A stretch of DNA of 20,416 bases from UBA6624 sp964507645. Lineage in GTDB: Bacteria; UBP7; UBA6624. The stretch lies in NCBI GenBank assembly GCA_964507645.1, contig CAZDPU010000018.1, positions 1 to 20,416 of the forward strand. The letters run 5' to 3'. The translations under genes and the position numbers were made by a program. The notes beneath the pieces are model-generated. The model was not told where the DNA came from and ran no database searches. It worked only from the letters and a program-made list of their open reading frames with translations. This document shows, one piece after another, positions 1 through 8,128 of this stretch (position 1 is the first letter of the stretch; the number at the start of each line of letters is the position of its first letter).

Positions 1-963
1 TTAGATTATGTTCCTGCTGGTTTGGAGATTTTGCATGTAGATAAAATTTCAAAAAAAATTTCTTCACTTGGATTCAATTCTGTACGTCTTCCTTTTTCTA
101 TCGAAATGACCCTTGAAGAAAGTTCTGTTGATGATAGTGTGATTTTTGCCAACCCCCAAATGAAAGGGATGAAGCCTATTGAGGTTATGGACTCTGTAAT
201 TGATTCTTTATGGAAAGAAGGGCTTGTTGTGATACTTGACAATCATTCTAGCGAAGCTGTTTGGTACAGTCTTGAAAACGGACTTTGGTACACTCAGGAC
301 TATCCTGAAGAATCCTGGATAAGAAGCTGGGAAAATTTAACTCTTAGATACAAGGGTCATCCGGGTGTTGTTGGGTTTGATTTAAGAAACGAGCTTAGAA
401 ATGGGGCGACCTGGGGCGGTGCTGAAGGGACTGACTGGAGGTCTGCTGCAATACGGGCAGGAGAGGCTATTTTGAAAATAGATTCAAGCAAGTTGATTAT
501 TGTTGAAGGTATAAATTATGCCTCTGATTTAAGGGGGATTATTGAAAGCCCGATTTTGTTTTCAGTTCCAAATAGGCTTGTTTATTCGATCCATGACTAC
601 AGCTGGTTTCATTCACAATTTGAAGATTACGAAGAGATGAAAAAGAAATTCGATTATTTTTGGGGTTTTGTTTTAGAAGAAGGGAAATCGTGGACTGCCC
701 CTGTTTGGATTGGAGAATTTGGCACATGTAGTAATGATTTGTCTTGTGTCCAAAATTCATCAGTTAGTGGTTCTTGGTTTTTGAACTTTATTAAATACCT
801 AAAAGAAAATGATCTTGATTGGGCTTATTGGCCATTAAATGGAACAATGGCAAATGGAGAAACAAGGGTTTATGGAGATGTTGATTGGTATGGAATTTTA
901 GACAAAACATGGGAAGAGGTTTCTTTAAAAGAGTTGTTAGCGATTCTTGAAGGGATACAGTAA
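1..963 (+). CDS. Glycoside hydrolase family 5 (cellulase-like), 5'-truncated by window edge
   Basis: The frame is open from base 1, so the N-terminus, including any signal peptide, lies outside the window; the TTG at 22 is an internal Leu codon rather than a start. What remains is about 320 residues of a GH5 TIM-barrel. Visible family landmarks are the early GFNSVRLPFS strand, the LDNHSS segment, the acid/base Glu in FDLRNEL (codon 391-393), the IHDY histidine motif, the nucleophile Glu in WIGEFGT (codon 715-717), and a C-terminal YWPLNGT segment. Both catalytic glutamates are present, so the enzyme is probably active as a retaining endo-beta-glycosidase. Exact substrate (cellulose, mannan or another beta-glucan) cannot be read from the sequence. 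It ends one base before the convergent mfd stop codon, with no terminator visible between them. Confidence 0.88.
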   Translation, partial: LDYVPAGLEILHVDKISKKISSLGFNSVRLPFSIEMTLEESSVDDSVIFANPQMKGMKPIEVMDSVIDSLWKEGLVVILDNHSSEAVWYSLENGLWYTQDYPEESWIRSWENLTLRYKGHPGVVGFDLRNELRNGATWGGAEGTDWRSAAIRAGEAILKIDSSKLIIVEGINYASDLRGIIESPILFSVPNRLVYSIHDYSWFHSQFEDYEEMKKKFDYFWGFVLEEGKSWTAPVWIGEFGTCSNDLSCVQNSSVSGSWFLNFIKYLKENDLDWAYWPLNGTMANGETRVYGDVDWYGILDKTWEEVSLKELLAILEGIQ

Positions 964-964
964 G

Positions 965-3769
965 TCAGGAAATAATTTTTTCTAATCTTTCTAATTCTTC
1001 AAGCATTTTTCTTGGTTCAGGTTCGGTTTTTATTCTGAGGATGTTTTTTTCTGAAGTCCAGTTATGAAGTTTTTTCTTTGTAGATTTTTCATTTAGGACT
1101 ATTTCCAAATGGTCATTTCTGTAAGATGCTTTTTGTATAGGGAGGGATTTTGCTATCTTGTAAACCATGGAACTCAAAAGAAGATCTTCAACTGAGTTGT
1201 TAATTTGATTTTCTTTATACCATTCTGTTTTTAAATCCCTTATATCTTTTTCGCTTGCATCTTCAAAAATATAAGAGTACATTGACAATTTTTCTTTTTC
1301 GGGATAATGTTTTGGAAGCATGCCGAAGAAAGGTATTGAAATTTCTGGATGTTTTTTTATTTTTGATTTTTTTAGGTAGTTGACTGAGTCAAACAATATT
1401 TCAGAAAAGAACTCCAAGCCAAGTTGCCAAATGTGTCCTGATTGACTTGTTCCTAGGATTTCGCCAGCACCTCTAAGTTCTAAGTCAGCTTTTGCAATTG
1501 AGAAACCAGCTCCCAAATCACTATATTGGGAAAGTTTTCTCAGCCTTTGTCGAACCTGTATCGAGATCTCTTTTTTTTCTGGTGTGAAAAAATAAGCAAT
1601 ACCTTTCTTGTCCCTTCTTCCAATCCTTCCTCTTAGTTGATGAAGTTGTGATAAGCCAAGTCTTGTGGTATCCTCGACAATGATGGTATTGGCATTTTCA
1701 AAATCAACACCATTTTGAATTATTGTTGTTGTCAGGAGTATTGATTTTGGTGTTTTTAGGAATTCTAAAATTCGATTTTCTAATGTTTTTGAACTCAATC
1801 TCCCATGCACTGTAATCACATTTGAAAATCTTTCTTTGAGCCACTTTTCTCTTTGCTTGATTGTGTGGATGTGATTATGCAAGAAGAAAACTTTTCCACT
1901 TCTCCCTATTTCTTTTTCTATTGATTCAATAACATAATTTTCATTCCATCTTTTTACAACTGTCTTAATTGGCTTTCTCCCTCTTGGAGGTGTTGTTATT
2001 GTCGTTGCATCCTTGAGTCCAACCAGGGATGTAAACAGTGTTCTTGGGATGGGTGTTGCTGATAGCGTTAAAACATCTACGTACTTATTCTTTATTGTCA
2101 ATTTTTCTTTATGCTTAACGCCAAACCTCTGCTCTTCATCTATTATCAGGAGGCCTAGTTTTTTAAAATCAATTTCATCATTAAGGAGTGCATGAGTCCC
2201 AACAACAAAACAGCATTTTCCGCTACTTATTTTTTCATGAGCTTCTTTTTTCTTTTTTGCAGAAGTGAGCCTGGAGAGATTAAAACATTCAATTCCAAAA
2301 TGTTGTAACCTTTTTTTGATTCTTGTGTAGTGTTGTTGTACCAAAACGGTAGTTGGAGCGAGGAGTGCAACTTGAGAATTGTTAATAAGAACCCTGAATG
2401 CAGCTCTTAAAGCAACCTCTGTTTTTCCATAGCCGACATCTCCTGCAAGAATCCTGTTCATTATTTTTTTTGATGACATGTCTTGGAGGATCTCGTTCAA
2501 TGCAAGCAGTTGTTCACTTGTTAATTTGTAGGGAAAACTATTTGAAAACATGTATTCAAGTTCAGAGTCTTTTTCCCATGTCTTCTCTCTCTTCGTATTT
2601 TTTCTACTGTTGTAAAGCTTGAAAAGGTCTTTTGCAAAATCCAATGTCTCTTTCTTTGTTTTAGTGACTTTCTTTTGCCATCTTTTCCCTCCGAGCTTAT
2701 CTAGTTTTTTTATTTTTGGCCCGATATATCTTTGAACACGATTCAAGAGAATTACAGGAACTAAAATTTCATCATTGCCATCAAAAAAAAGCCTCATGAA
2801 TTCTTTCTTTTTACCACTTACCGATGTTATTTTTAATCCACCAAATTTACAAACTCCATGATCTTTATGGATCAAATGTTCCCCAACTTCAAGATTATCT
2901 AGAGAGAATATTCTTTTTTTATCTTTTACCCCATTGGGTTTTGGAGATATCCATATGTCTAGTTTTTCCCAATATTCATGAGAATGTAAGTCGATTTCCC
3001 ATTCTCTCTCTTTTCCGGAACGTATCAGTTTTATCTTTTTTATTTTTAAAAAATTTTCCCAATCCTTTTCCTCTCTTTCTCCGGAAAAAACATTATCACT
3101 ATATGTAACTCTAAAAATATCGTTTGGCTTCGGTATCGATGAGATTTCAATTCTTTTGATATTTTTTGGGAGAGTGATTTCTTCTTCAATTTCTCCATTT
3201 CTATAAAGCCACCACTCTCCTAATTTAGCGTAGTCGCTTTTTTTTATCTTGTCTCCGTCAACAAGGGATGGAATTATTATTTTTTTATATCTTGGATCAT
3301 CTAAATTTTCTCCAAATAAATCAAAATTAATAGGTTCTTTTTGGTTTGGTATCCATATATGCAATCGATCTCCAACAATATGCCATTCCCCCTCTGCTTC
3401 AGGTTTATATGGTTTTTTTGCGTATCCAATTGATTTTAAACAATCTTTCAAGCTGTATTTATCATGAAGCTTTTTGCCATTCTTCCACGTAATCTCATTA
3501 GAAGATTTTGTCTTGAATTTTTTAATTTCTTCATATGTCAAAAGAGTCAAGCCTTCATTCTTTGAAGGAAGGCATTTCTGGTTCAAAGGGCGTTTAGCTG
3601 ATTTTAAAATTTTCTGAAAAACCCTTAAGTCACTTTTTGGAACCACCAATACAACTTTTTTTCTTTTTGATACAACAAGACAAGATAGGAGCGACGGGGA
3701 AGGGCAACCAAAAGCCTGAGGCAACTTGATTTTTTTTATCTTTTTTTCTAGCGTTTTAGGGAGATTCAA
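965..3769 (-). CDS. mfd: Transcription-repair coupling factor Mfd, compact form
   Basis: Mfd is a DNA translocase that removes RNA polymerase stalled at lesions and recruits UvrA. The 934-residue product has a reduced UvrB-like N-terminal region (about 1-290), a CarD/RNA-polymerase-interaction domain starting near VGEHLIHKDHGVCKFGG (296-311), then an SF2 helicase pair: Walker A GDVGYGKT (443-450), DEEQ (544-547), SAT (570-572), motif V TTIIQNGVD (681-689) and QLRGRIGR (711-718). A conserved translocation segment follows, then a C-terminal D7-like domain. Family members are usually about 1,100-1,200 residues; nearly all the missing length lies before the polymerase-binding domain. Motif V reads QN where E. 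coli Mfd has ET. The start is TTG, whose TTGA overlaps the upstream lipoprotein stop by 4 nt, implying coupled translation. Identification is secure; the N-terminal reduction is real within this frame. Confidence 0.95.
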   Translation of the reverse strand: MNLPKTLEKKIKKIKLPQAFGCPSPSLLSCLVVSKRKKVVLVVPKSDLRVFQKILKSAKRPLNQKCLPSKNEGLTLLTYEEIKKFKTKSSNEITWKNGKKLHDKYSLKDCLKSIGYAKKPYKPEAEGEWHIVGDRLHIWIPNQKEPINFDLFGENLDDPRYKKIIIPSLVDGDKIKKSDYAKLGEWWLYRNGEIEEEITLPKNIKRIEISSIPKPNDIFRVTYSDNVFSGEREEKDWENFLKIKKIKLIRSGKEREWEIDLHSHEYWEKLDIWISPKPNGVKDKKRIFSLDNLEVGEHLIHKDHGVCKFGGLKITSVSGKKKEFMRLFFDGNDEILVPVILLNRVQRYIGPKIKKLDKLGGKRWQKKVTKTKKETLDFAKDLFKLYNSRKNTKREKTWEKDSELEYMFSNSFPYKLTSEQLLALNEILQDMSSKKIMNRILAGDVGYGKTEVALRAAFRVLINNSQVALLAPTTVLVQQHYTRIKKRLQHFGIECFNLSRLTSAKKKKEAHEKISSGKCCFVVGTHALLNDEIDFKKLGLLIIDEEQRFGVKHKEKLTIKNKYVDVLTLSATPIPRTLFTSLVGLKDATTITTPPRGRKPIKTVVKRWNENYVIESIEKEIGRSGKVFFLHNHIHTIKQREKWLKERFSNVITVHGRLSSKTLENRILEFLKTPKSILLTTTIIQNGVDFENANTIIVEDTTRLGLSQLHQLRGRIGRRDKKGIAYFFTPEKKEISIQVRQRLRKLSQYSDLGAGFSIAKADLELRGAGEILGTSQSGHIWQLGLEFFSEILFDSVNYLKKSKIKKHPEISIPFFGMLPKHYPEKEKLSMYSYIFEDASEKDIRDLKTEWYKENQINNSVEDLLLSSMVYKIAKSLPIQKASYRNDHLEIVLNEKSTKKKLHNWTSEKNILRIKTEPEPRKMLEELERLEKIIS

Positions 3770-5748
3770 TTTTTGTCTTCTATTCCAAATACTAAAACCC
3801 TATTTGAACCTGGATTTGTTATTGCTAGAGTTTTTTGATCTGGAGATACGGCAATTCCAAATGGGCTATTGAATATGTCAGATGGAGATTCATTGTTCCC
3901 ATACATGATTCTCAGAATGTTATTTTCATCCCAAGCCTGAATTCGAGAGTTTCCACTATCTGAAACAAAGGTCCAACCATTGTTGAATGTTATTCCGTGT
4001 GGAGCGAGTAACTCTCCAGGGCCAACTCCATTTAATCCAATTCTGTCAACTTCATTTCCATCACTGTCGTAACCAACAATTGAACCCATGGCTTCATCAG
4101 GAACCCAAAAAAGATCATCTTTCCCCCATTCGATATCGGTTGGTTGAGAGAAGGGGGTCGATATTTTTTTCTTTAGTATAAATTGCTTTGTTCTTTCTTC
4201 AATTTCTCCACTTTCAGAATTTTCTTTCTGCACTTTTACTTTTTTTCCATCTGGGGCAAGGAGAACTGCTGTTGATCTTTTTTTGTCTATTGCCCATATT
4301 CCAAGGGGGCTTGATGTCAATCCTTCGATTTTGTTTACACCTTTTGACCATTCAACCAGTTCATTTTCTTCCAATTTGTAAATAAGATCTTTTCTTACAT
4401 CTGATATATAAAGTTTATTTTCATGGAACGTAAGGTGCTTTGGTTCTAGTAATTTGTCTTTTATCCTCGTGATAATTTTTCCACTCCAGTCAAACTTGAT
4501 AATCTCCCCATAATTGTTGTAATGTACTGAAACCCAAAATCCATCTAGATCGCTTACAACACCTGTAGGAAAACCAATTTTTCCACCATCATAAAGAGCT
4601 TTTTCACCAATGAGACTCAGTGTTTTATTTACAGATTTAGGGTAAGAGTCAGGAGGCAACCTTGAAAGATTTCTATCTTTCCATCTTTGTTTCAGCGTGA
4701 TGATCGCGTTTGAGTTGCTGAATTGCATTGAAGCCCTTGCTGCAGCCTGTAAAGCTCCGCCAGTGCTGCCCATATCCAAAAAACTCTTCATCATTGACTG
4801 TCTTAGTTTTTCGTTTCCTTGAGCTTCTGCTATTTTTCCCAAATAATACATTGCATCAGAGTTTTGAGGATTTATCGAAAGAGAATTTCTAAATGCTATT
4901 TCTGCATTTTTGTAATCCCCCTTGAAAAAAAGTATTTTTCCAATATTGTCTTGTATTACAGGGTCATTTTGGGCATTTTTTATATCTGAAAGCAACTCAA
5001 CAGCTGCATCTAAATTATCTTGATTTCTGTATATCGAAAGGAGGCTTCTGTATGCGGGAAGGAAAGTTGGTTCAAGTTCTATCAAATTCTTCAAATGGAC
5101 TAAACCATATCCGTACCATTTGCTATCTAGATATCTGCTTGCCCATGCAAACTCCTGCATTGCTTCTTTTGTTTTTGGTATTTGGTTTTCAGTCCATTCA
5201 ATATCTCCCTCTACACCTAAGTCCTCGATTAATTTTTCTGTTGTCAATGAGATTAAGTTATATAGATTTTCGAGATTGTCTGATTCTTCAACCAATTTTT
5301 TCTTTTGGTCATCTTCAAATAAATATATTGTCAGCTTTACGACATCATCTTCAAAACTATATTCCCCAAGATAGAACTTATCTATGTCGAGTATTTCATT
5401 CAGTATGCGAACTTCCTGCAAGGTTGGAGAGTTTTCCAAAAGCCTTGCATGCGTGCCAATATTGGTTCCTAGCCAGTGTGGACTAGCAAAACCCCACTGG
5501 AGTTCTTTTGGCTGTATCCTCCACTGAACCCCAAATGTTGCTATGTCTCCAATCCACAAATCACCTTCTTCAACATCAACTGGCGAAAATCCATAAAGGC
5601 CAAAAACTGGAATTGCATTTCTTTGCTCTTGCATTGCATCCATTGTTTTTTGCATTTTTTCAAGAGGGTTTTCTTCTTCAACAAATATGTTTGTACATGA
5701 AGAAAATAACAAAAACACACTTAAGAAAAATATATTTTTTGTTTTCAT
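3766..5748 (-). CDS. Lipoprotein with TPR repeats and C-terminal NHL-type beta-propeller
   Basis: The 660-residue product starts with a basic N-terminus, a hydrophobic stretch and a lipobox-like FSSC (Cys18), predicting lipid-anchored export. Residues about 195-325 form tetratricopeptide-like helices, including WYGYGLVHLKNLIELEP and GDYKNAEIAFRNSLSINP. Residues about 385-655 hold repeated blades of the NHL/6-bladed propeller kind, such as FPTGVVSDLDGFWVS, QPTDIEWGKDDLFWVPD, APHGITFNNGWTFVSDSGNSRIQ and SPFGIAVSPDQKTLAITNPGSNRVLVF. The segment at 45-190 is not recognised. TPR plus propeller suggests a protein-binding scaffold at the envelope; no catalytic residues are evident. It is the first gene of a two-gene unit with mfd (4-nt overlap). 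That partnership has no obvious functional logic. It diverges from mltG across 61 bp. Confidence 0.8.
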   Translation of the reverse strand: MKTKNIFFLSVFLLFSSCTNIFVEEENPLEKMQKTMDAMQEQRNAIPVFGLYGFSPVDVEEGDLWIGDIATFGVQWRIQPKELQWGFASPHWLGTNIGTHARLLENSPTLQEVRILNEILDIDKFYLGEYSFEDDVVKLTIYLFEDDQKKKLVEESDNLENLYNLISLTTEKLIEDLGVEGDIEWTENQIPKTKEAMQEFAWASRYLDSKWYGYGLVHLKNLIELEPTFLPAYRSLLSIYRNQDNLDAAVELLSDIKNAQNDPVIQDNIGKILFFKGDYKNAEIAFRNSLSINPQNSDAMYYLGKIAEAQGNEKLRQSMMKSFLDMGSTGGALQAAARASMQFSNSNAIITLKQRWKDRNLSRLPPDSYPKSVNKTLSLIGEKALYDGGKIGFPTGVVSDLDGFWVSVHYNNYGEIIKFDWSGKIITRIKDKLLEPKHLTFHENKLYISDVRKDLIYKLEENELVEWSKGVNKIEGLTSSPLGIWAIDKKRSTAVLLAPDGKKVKVQKENSESGEIEERTKQFILKKKISTPFSQPTDIEWGKDDLFWVPDEAMGSIVGYDSDGNEVDRIGLNGVGPGELLAPHGITFNNGWTFVSDSGNSRIQAWDENNILRIMYGNNESPSDIFNSPFGIAVSPDQKTLAITNPGSNRVLVFGIEDKN

Positions 5749-5785
5749 GGTAAATGATTCTAATTCTTCTTTATTCCTTGGGGTT

Positions 5786-5791
5786 TATAAT
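5786..5791 (+). promoter_or_regulatory. Possible -10 element upstream of mltG
   Basis: A perfect TATAAT hexamer sits 18 nt before the TTG start of mltG in the 61-bp divergent gap. No good -35 is seen at 16-18 bp spacing (only TT-rich sequence). Transcription from it would begin near 5798, giving an almost leaderless message that starts at or after the GGAG at 5795-5798. The hexamer could be chance in AT-rich DNA. Confidence 0.3.
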
Positions 5792-5809
5792 TTTGGAGAA
5801 TAAGTATTT

Positions 5810-6835
5810 TTGAAAAATTTATCTTTAATTATCTGGTTTTTAGCTGTTTCTTTTTGCTTTTTTTTTGGCCCGACAGGTATTTCTGGAGAATATATCATTT
5901 GGGATCCTTTAAATTCAGAAATTCATTTTGGACCAAAAGAAATTTTAAAAAAATTACACAAAGAAAAGATTATCAGACATCCAAGCTCTCTTCTTTTTAT
6001 TTGGCGCTTTACTCAGGGGGATAAGAGATTGAACATTGGGCCAATCCATTTGACAGGGAAAGAATGGGTTTGGGAGATATCTAAAAAACTAGAAGAATAT
6101 AGACCATATTACAAAAAAGTTACTATTTATGAAGGAGAGTCATTGGTCTCTTCTTATAAAAAATTATGCAATTTGATTTTTGATAATGATCAAATTTGTA
6201 AAAATAAAAAAATGTATGATTACAAATCAAATTACATCATTGCCAATACCTACAAGCTAGATCTTGTTGAAGGTTTTGAGTCATACGAATTAGAAGCGGG
6301 CTCATTTGAGTCTTATAAAAAAAAATACTTAAAAATAATTAAGCCTTTATTCATATTTTCAAATAATTTTATCAAAAAGGAAAACTTGCCTGAAGATGAA
6401 GTCAAGAGGATTTTTACAATTGCTTCAATTATTGAATCTGAAACTAAGGTTGAAGCTGAAAAAAAGATTATTTCAGGGGTGATAGGAAACAGAACTAAAA
6501 AAAACATGAATTTTGAAATTGATGCAACTGTTTTGTTTTGTTTTGAACTCTCTTTAAAATCTGATTTTTTAGACTCAGAAAAACCTACCAGGTTGTTTTA
6601 CAGAGATTTAGATATAGATTGTGAATATAACACTTATAAATATCCAGGTTTACCTCCCGGACCTATTTCTGCTCCTAGTTTTTCAAGCATCAATGCGGCG
6701 ATTAACCCTGCAAATCACAGTTATTATTTTTATGTTCTTGACAAAGATGGGGTTAATCATTACTTTTCTGAGACTTATGATGAACACTTAGGGTATATAA
6801 AGTTATTAAGGGAGGATTTTGAAAGTGATTCCTAA
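5810..6835 (+). CDS. mltG: Endolytic murein transglycosylase MltG (YceG-like)
   Basis: MltG is an inner-membrane enzyme that cleaves nascent glycan strands and is thought to end peptidoglycan polymerisation. The 341-residue product has an N-terminal membrane segment (about 4-20), a less conserved periplasmic region with a LysM-like part (about 75-115, including YKKVTIYEGESL), and the YceG catalytic domain. Landmarks are ASIIESET with the expected catalytic Glu209, the IDATVLF segment, and YNTYKYPGLPPGPISAPS, followed by NPANHSYYFYVLDKDG and a HYFSETYDEH end. The start is TTG at 5810: an in-frame TAA at 5801 lies just upstream, and GGAG lies 11 nt before the TTG. The 3' end overlaps the next gene by 11 nt. 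It heads an operon of four overlapping genes. Confidence 0.93.
   Translation: MKNLSLIIWFLAVSFCFFFGPTGISGEYIIWDPLNSEIHFGPKEILKKLHKEKIIRHPSSLLFIWRFTQGDKRLNIGPIHLTGKEWVWEISKKLEEYRPYYKKVTIYEGESLVSSYKKLCNLIFDNDQICKNKKMYDYKSNYIIANTYKLDLVEGFESYELEAGSFESYKKKYLKIIKPLFIFSNNFIKKENLPEDEVKRIFTIASIIESETKVEAEKKIISGVIGNRTKKNMNFEIDATVLFCFELSLKSDFLDSEKPTRLFYRDLDIDCEYNTYKYPGLPPGPISAPSFSSINAAINPANHSYYFYVLDKDGVNHYFSETYDEHLGYIKLLREDFESDS
6808..6815 (+). promoter_or_regulatory. Ribosome binding site deciding the start of the HAD phosphatase
   Basis: AAGGGAGG lies inside the mltG 3' end. It is 3 nt from the TTG at 6819, too close, and 9 nt from the GTG at 6825, an ideal spacing. GTG 6825 is therefore preferred over the longer TTG frame. 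Confidence 0.7.
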
Positions 6836-7304
6836 ACCGACATTTTTTTCTGAAAGGTTGGAAGATATAAGTATGGATCAGGTAGAAAAATACAGAGCAA
6901 TTTTGATTGATGTCGATAATACGCTTCTTAAACATCATCAAGAATCTATTTCCGAAAAAAAAAGAAAATGGATATCTTCTATAAAAAAGAAAAAAATCAA
7001 GATAGCACTTGCTTCAAATACTTCAAAAAAAAGAGCTGAAGATTTATCGAAAATATTAAATCTTGATGTATTTGTTGCCTATAAGCCTTTTCCTTTTTCT
7101 ATAAGAAATTGGATTAGGGACAATGGGTTTGAAACAAGAGATGTATTGTTGATTGGAGATCAGGTTTTCACAGATCATTTAGCTGCAATTTTTGCAAAGA
7201 TAGACTCTGTTTTGGTAAAACCTATGACTGATAGAGACTTCATCGTAACAAGATTAATTTCTAGAAGGTTGGAAAAGATAATCTACAATCTATGGTCCAA
7301 ATGA
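6825..7304 (+). CDS. yqeG: YqeG-like HAD superfamily phosphatase (IIIA type)
   Basis: The product is 159 residues from the GTG chosen by its ribosome binding site. It carries the HAD phosphatase motifs in order: IDVDNTLL (nucleophile Asp29 and Asp31), ALASNTS (motif II), the Lys of FVAYKPFPF (motif III) and LLIGDQVFTDHLAA (motif IV Asp pair). This spacing, with no cap insertion, matches the YqeG/Gep4 group, whose characterised members dephosphorylate phosphatidylglycerophosphate in phospholipid synthesis. Assigning that substrate here is inference. It overlaps mltG by 11 nt. Its TGA overlaps the preferred folD ATG by 4 nt, so its translation is probably coupled to both neighbours. A role in membrane lipid supply would suit the envelope genes around it. 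Confidence 0.82.
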   Translation: MIPKPTFFSERLEDISMDQVEKYRAILIDVDNTLLKHHQESISEKKRKWISSIKKKKIKIALASNTSKKRAEDLSKILNLDVFVAYKPFPFSIRNWIRDNGFETRDVLLIGDQVFTDHLAAIFAKIDSVLVKPMTDRDFIVTRLISRRLEKIIYNLWSK

Positions 7305-8128
7305 AAATTGACGGAAAGCACATTTCTTCATTGGTTAGGGATGAAGTCAGAAAAAAGGTTTCTTTGCTTGGGAAAGACATCACTTTGGCGGTTCTTCTTG
7401 TAGGTGAGGATCCTGCTAGCTCAATATATGTGAAAGCTAAGGAGAAAGCTGCAGCCGAGGTCGGCATCAACTCCTTGGTGAAAAAGATTCCCTCTTCTTC
7501 AAGCCAAGATCAGGTTAATAGGATTGTTGAAGAGTGGGGAATGAGTTCAGGGGTTCATGGAATACTTGTTCAAATGCCCCTTCCTTCCCATCTGGATTCA
7601 GATGAGGTTATAAGAAAAATTCCACCATCTAAAGATGTTGACGGATTGACTCCTGCAAGTCTGGGTTCTTTAATAAGGAAAGAAAATATTATTGCAGCTT
7701 GTACCCCTAAAGGATGCATGAGGCTTTTACAAGATTCAGGGTGTGATTTGAATGGAAAGAATGCAATAGTTGTTGGCAGGAGCATTCTTGTTGGCTTTCC
7801 AATGGCTGCTTTATTGACGCATGCAAATGCTACTGTTACACTTGCTCATAGCAGGACTAAAAATTTGGAAGAAAAGGTTAAAGAGGCTGATGTTGTTGTA
7901 GCAGCAACTGGAATGCCTGGTTTAATAAAGGGGGGGTGGATTAAGAAAGGCGCTTATGTTCTTGATGTCGGAATAACAAGGACGGATGAAGGTCTTGTTG
8001 GGGATGTTGAATACGAAGAAGCTTCCAAGATCGCAAAAGCAATAACTCCTGTGCCAGGGGGAGTTGGCCCTATGACTGTGGCTATGCTTTTGGAAAATGT
8101 TTTTATTTTGGCATCTCTTGAAAAGTGA
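7301..8128 (+). CDS. folD: Bifunctional methylene-THF dehydrogenase / methenyl-THF cyclohydrolase FolD
   Basis: FolD interconverts 5,10-methylene-, 5,10-methenyl- and 10-formyl-tetrahydrofolate in the cytoplasm, supplying formyl groups for purines and initiator tRNA. The product is 275 residues from ATG 7301. An ATG at 7292 would add three residues, but 7301 gives an ATGA overlap with the upstream stop and the usual MKIDGK beginning. Catalytic YxxxK is Tyr43/Lys47 within SSIYVKAKEKAA. Both family signatures are present: VQMPLPSHLD with PSKDVDG, and PVPGGVGPMTVAMLLEN. The nucleotide-binding segment VVGRSILVGFPMAALL has the standard VGRS start. Length is normal for the family. It overlaps the downstream LptD-like gene by 4 nt (GTGA). 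Confidence 0.97.
   Translation: MKIDGKHISSLVRDEVRKKVSLLGKDITLAVLLVGEDPASSIYVKAKEKAAAEVGINSLVKKIPSSSSQDQVNRIVEEWGMSSGVHGILVQMPLPSHLDSDEVIRKIPPSKDVDGLTPASLGSLIRKENIIAACTPKGCMRLLQDSGCDLNGKNAIVVGRSILVGFPMAALLTHANATVTLAHSRTKNLEEKVKEADVVVAATGMPGLIKGGWIKKGAYVLDVGITRTDEGLVGDVEYEEASKIAKAITPVPGGVGPMTVAMLLENVFILASLEK

Noticed and set aside
5052..5486. 144-residue plus-strand open frame
   Set aside because: Antisense to the TPR part of the lipoprotein; composition is that of a reverse-strand shadow.
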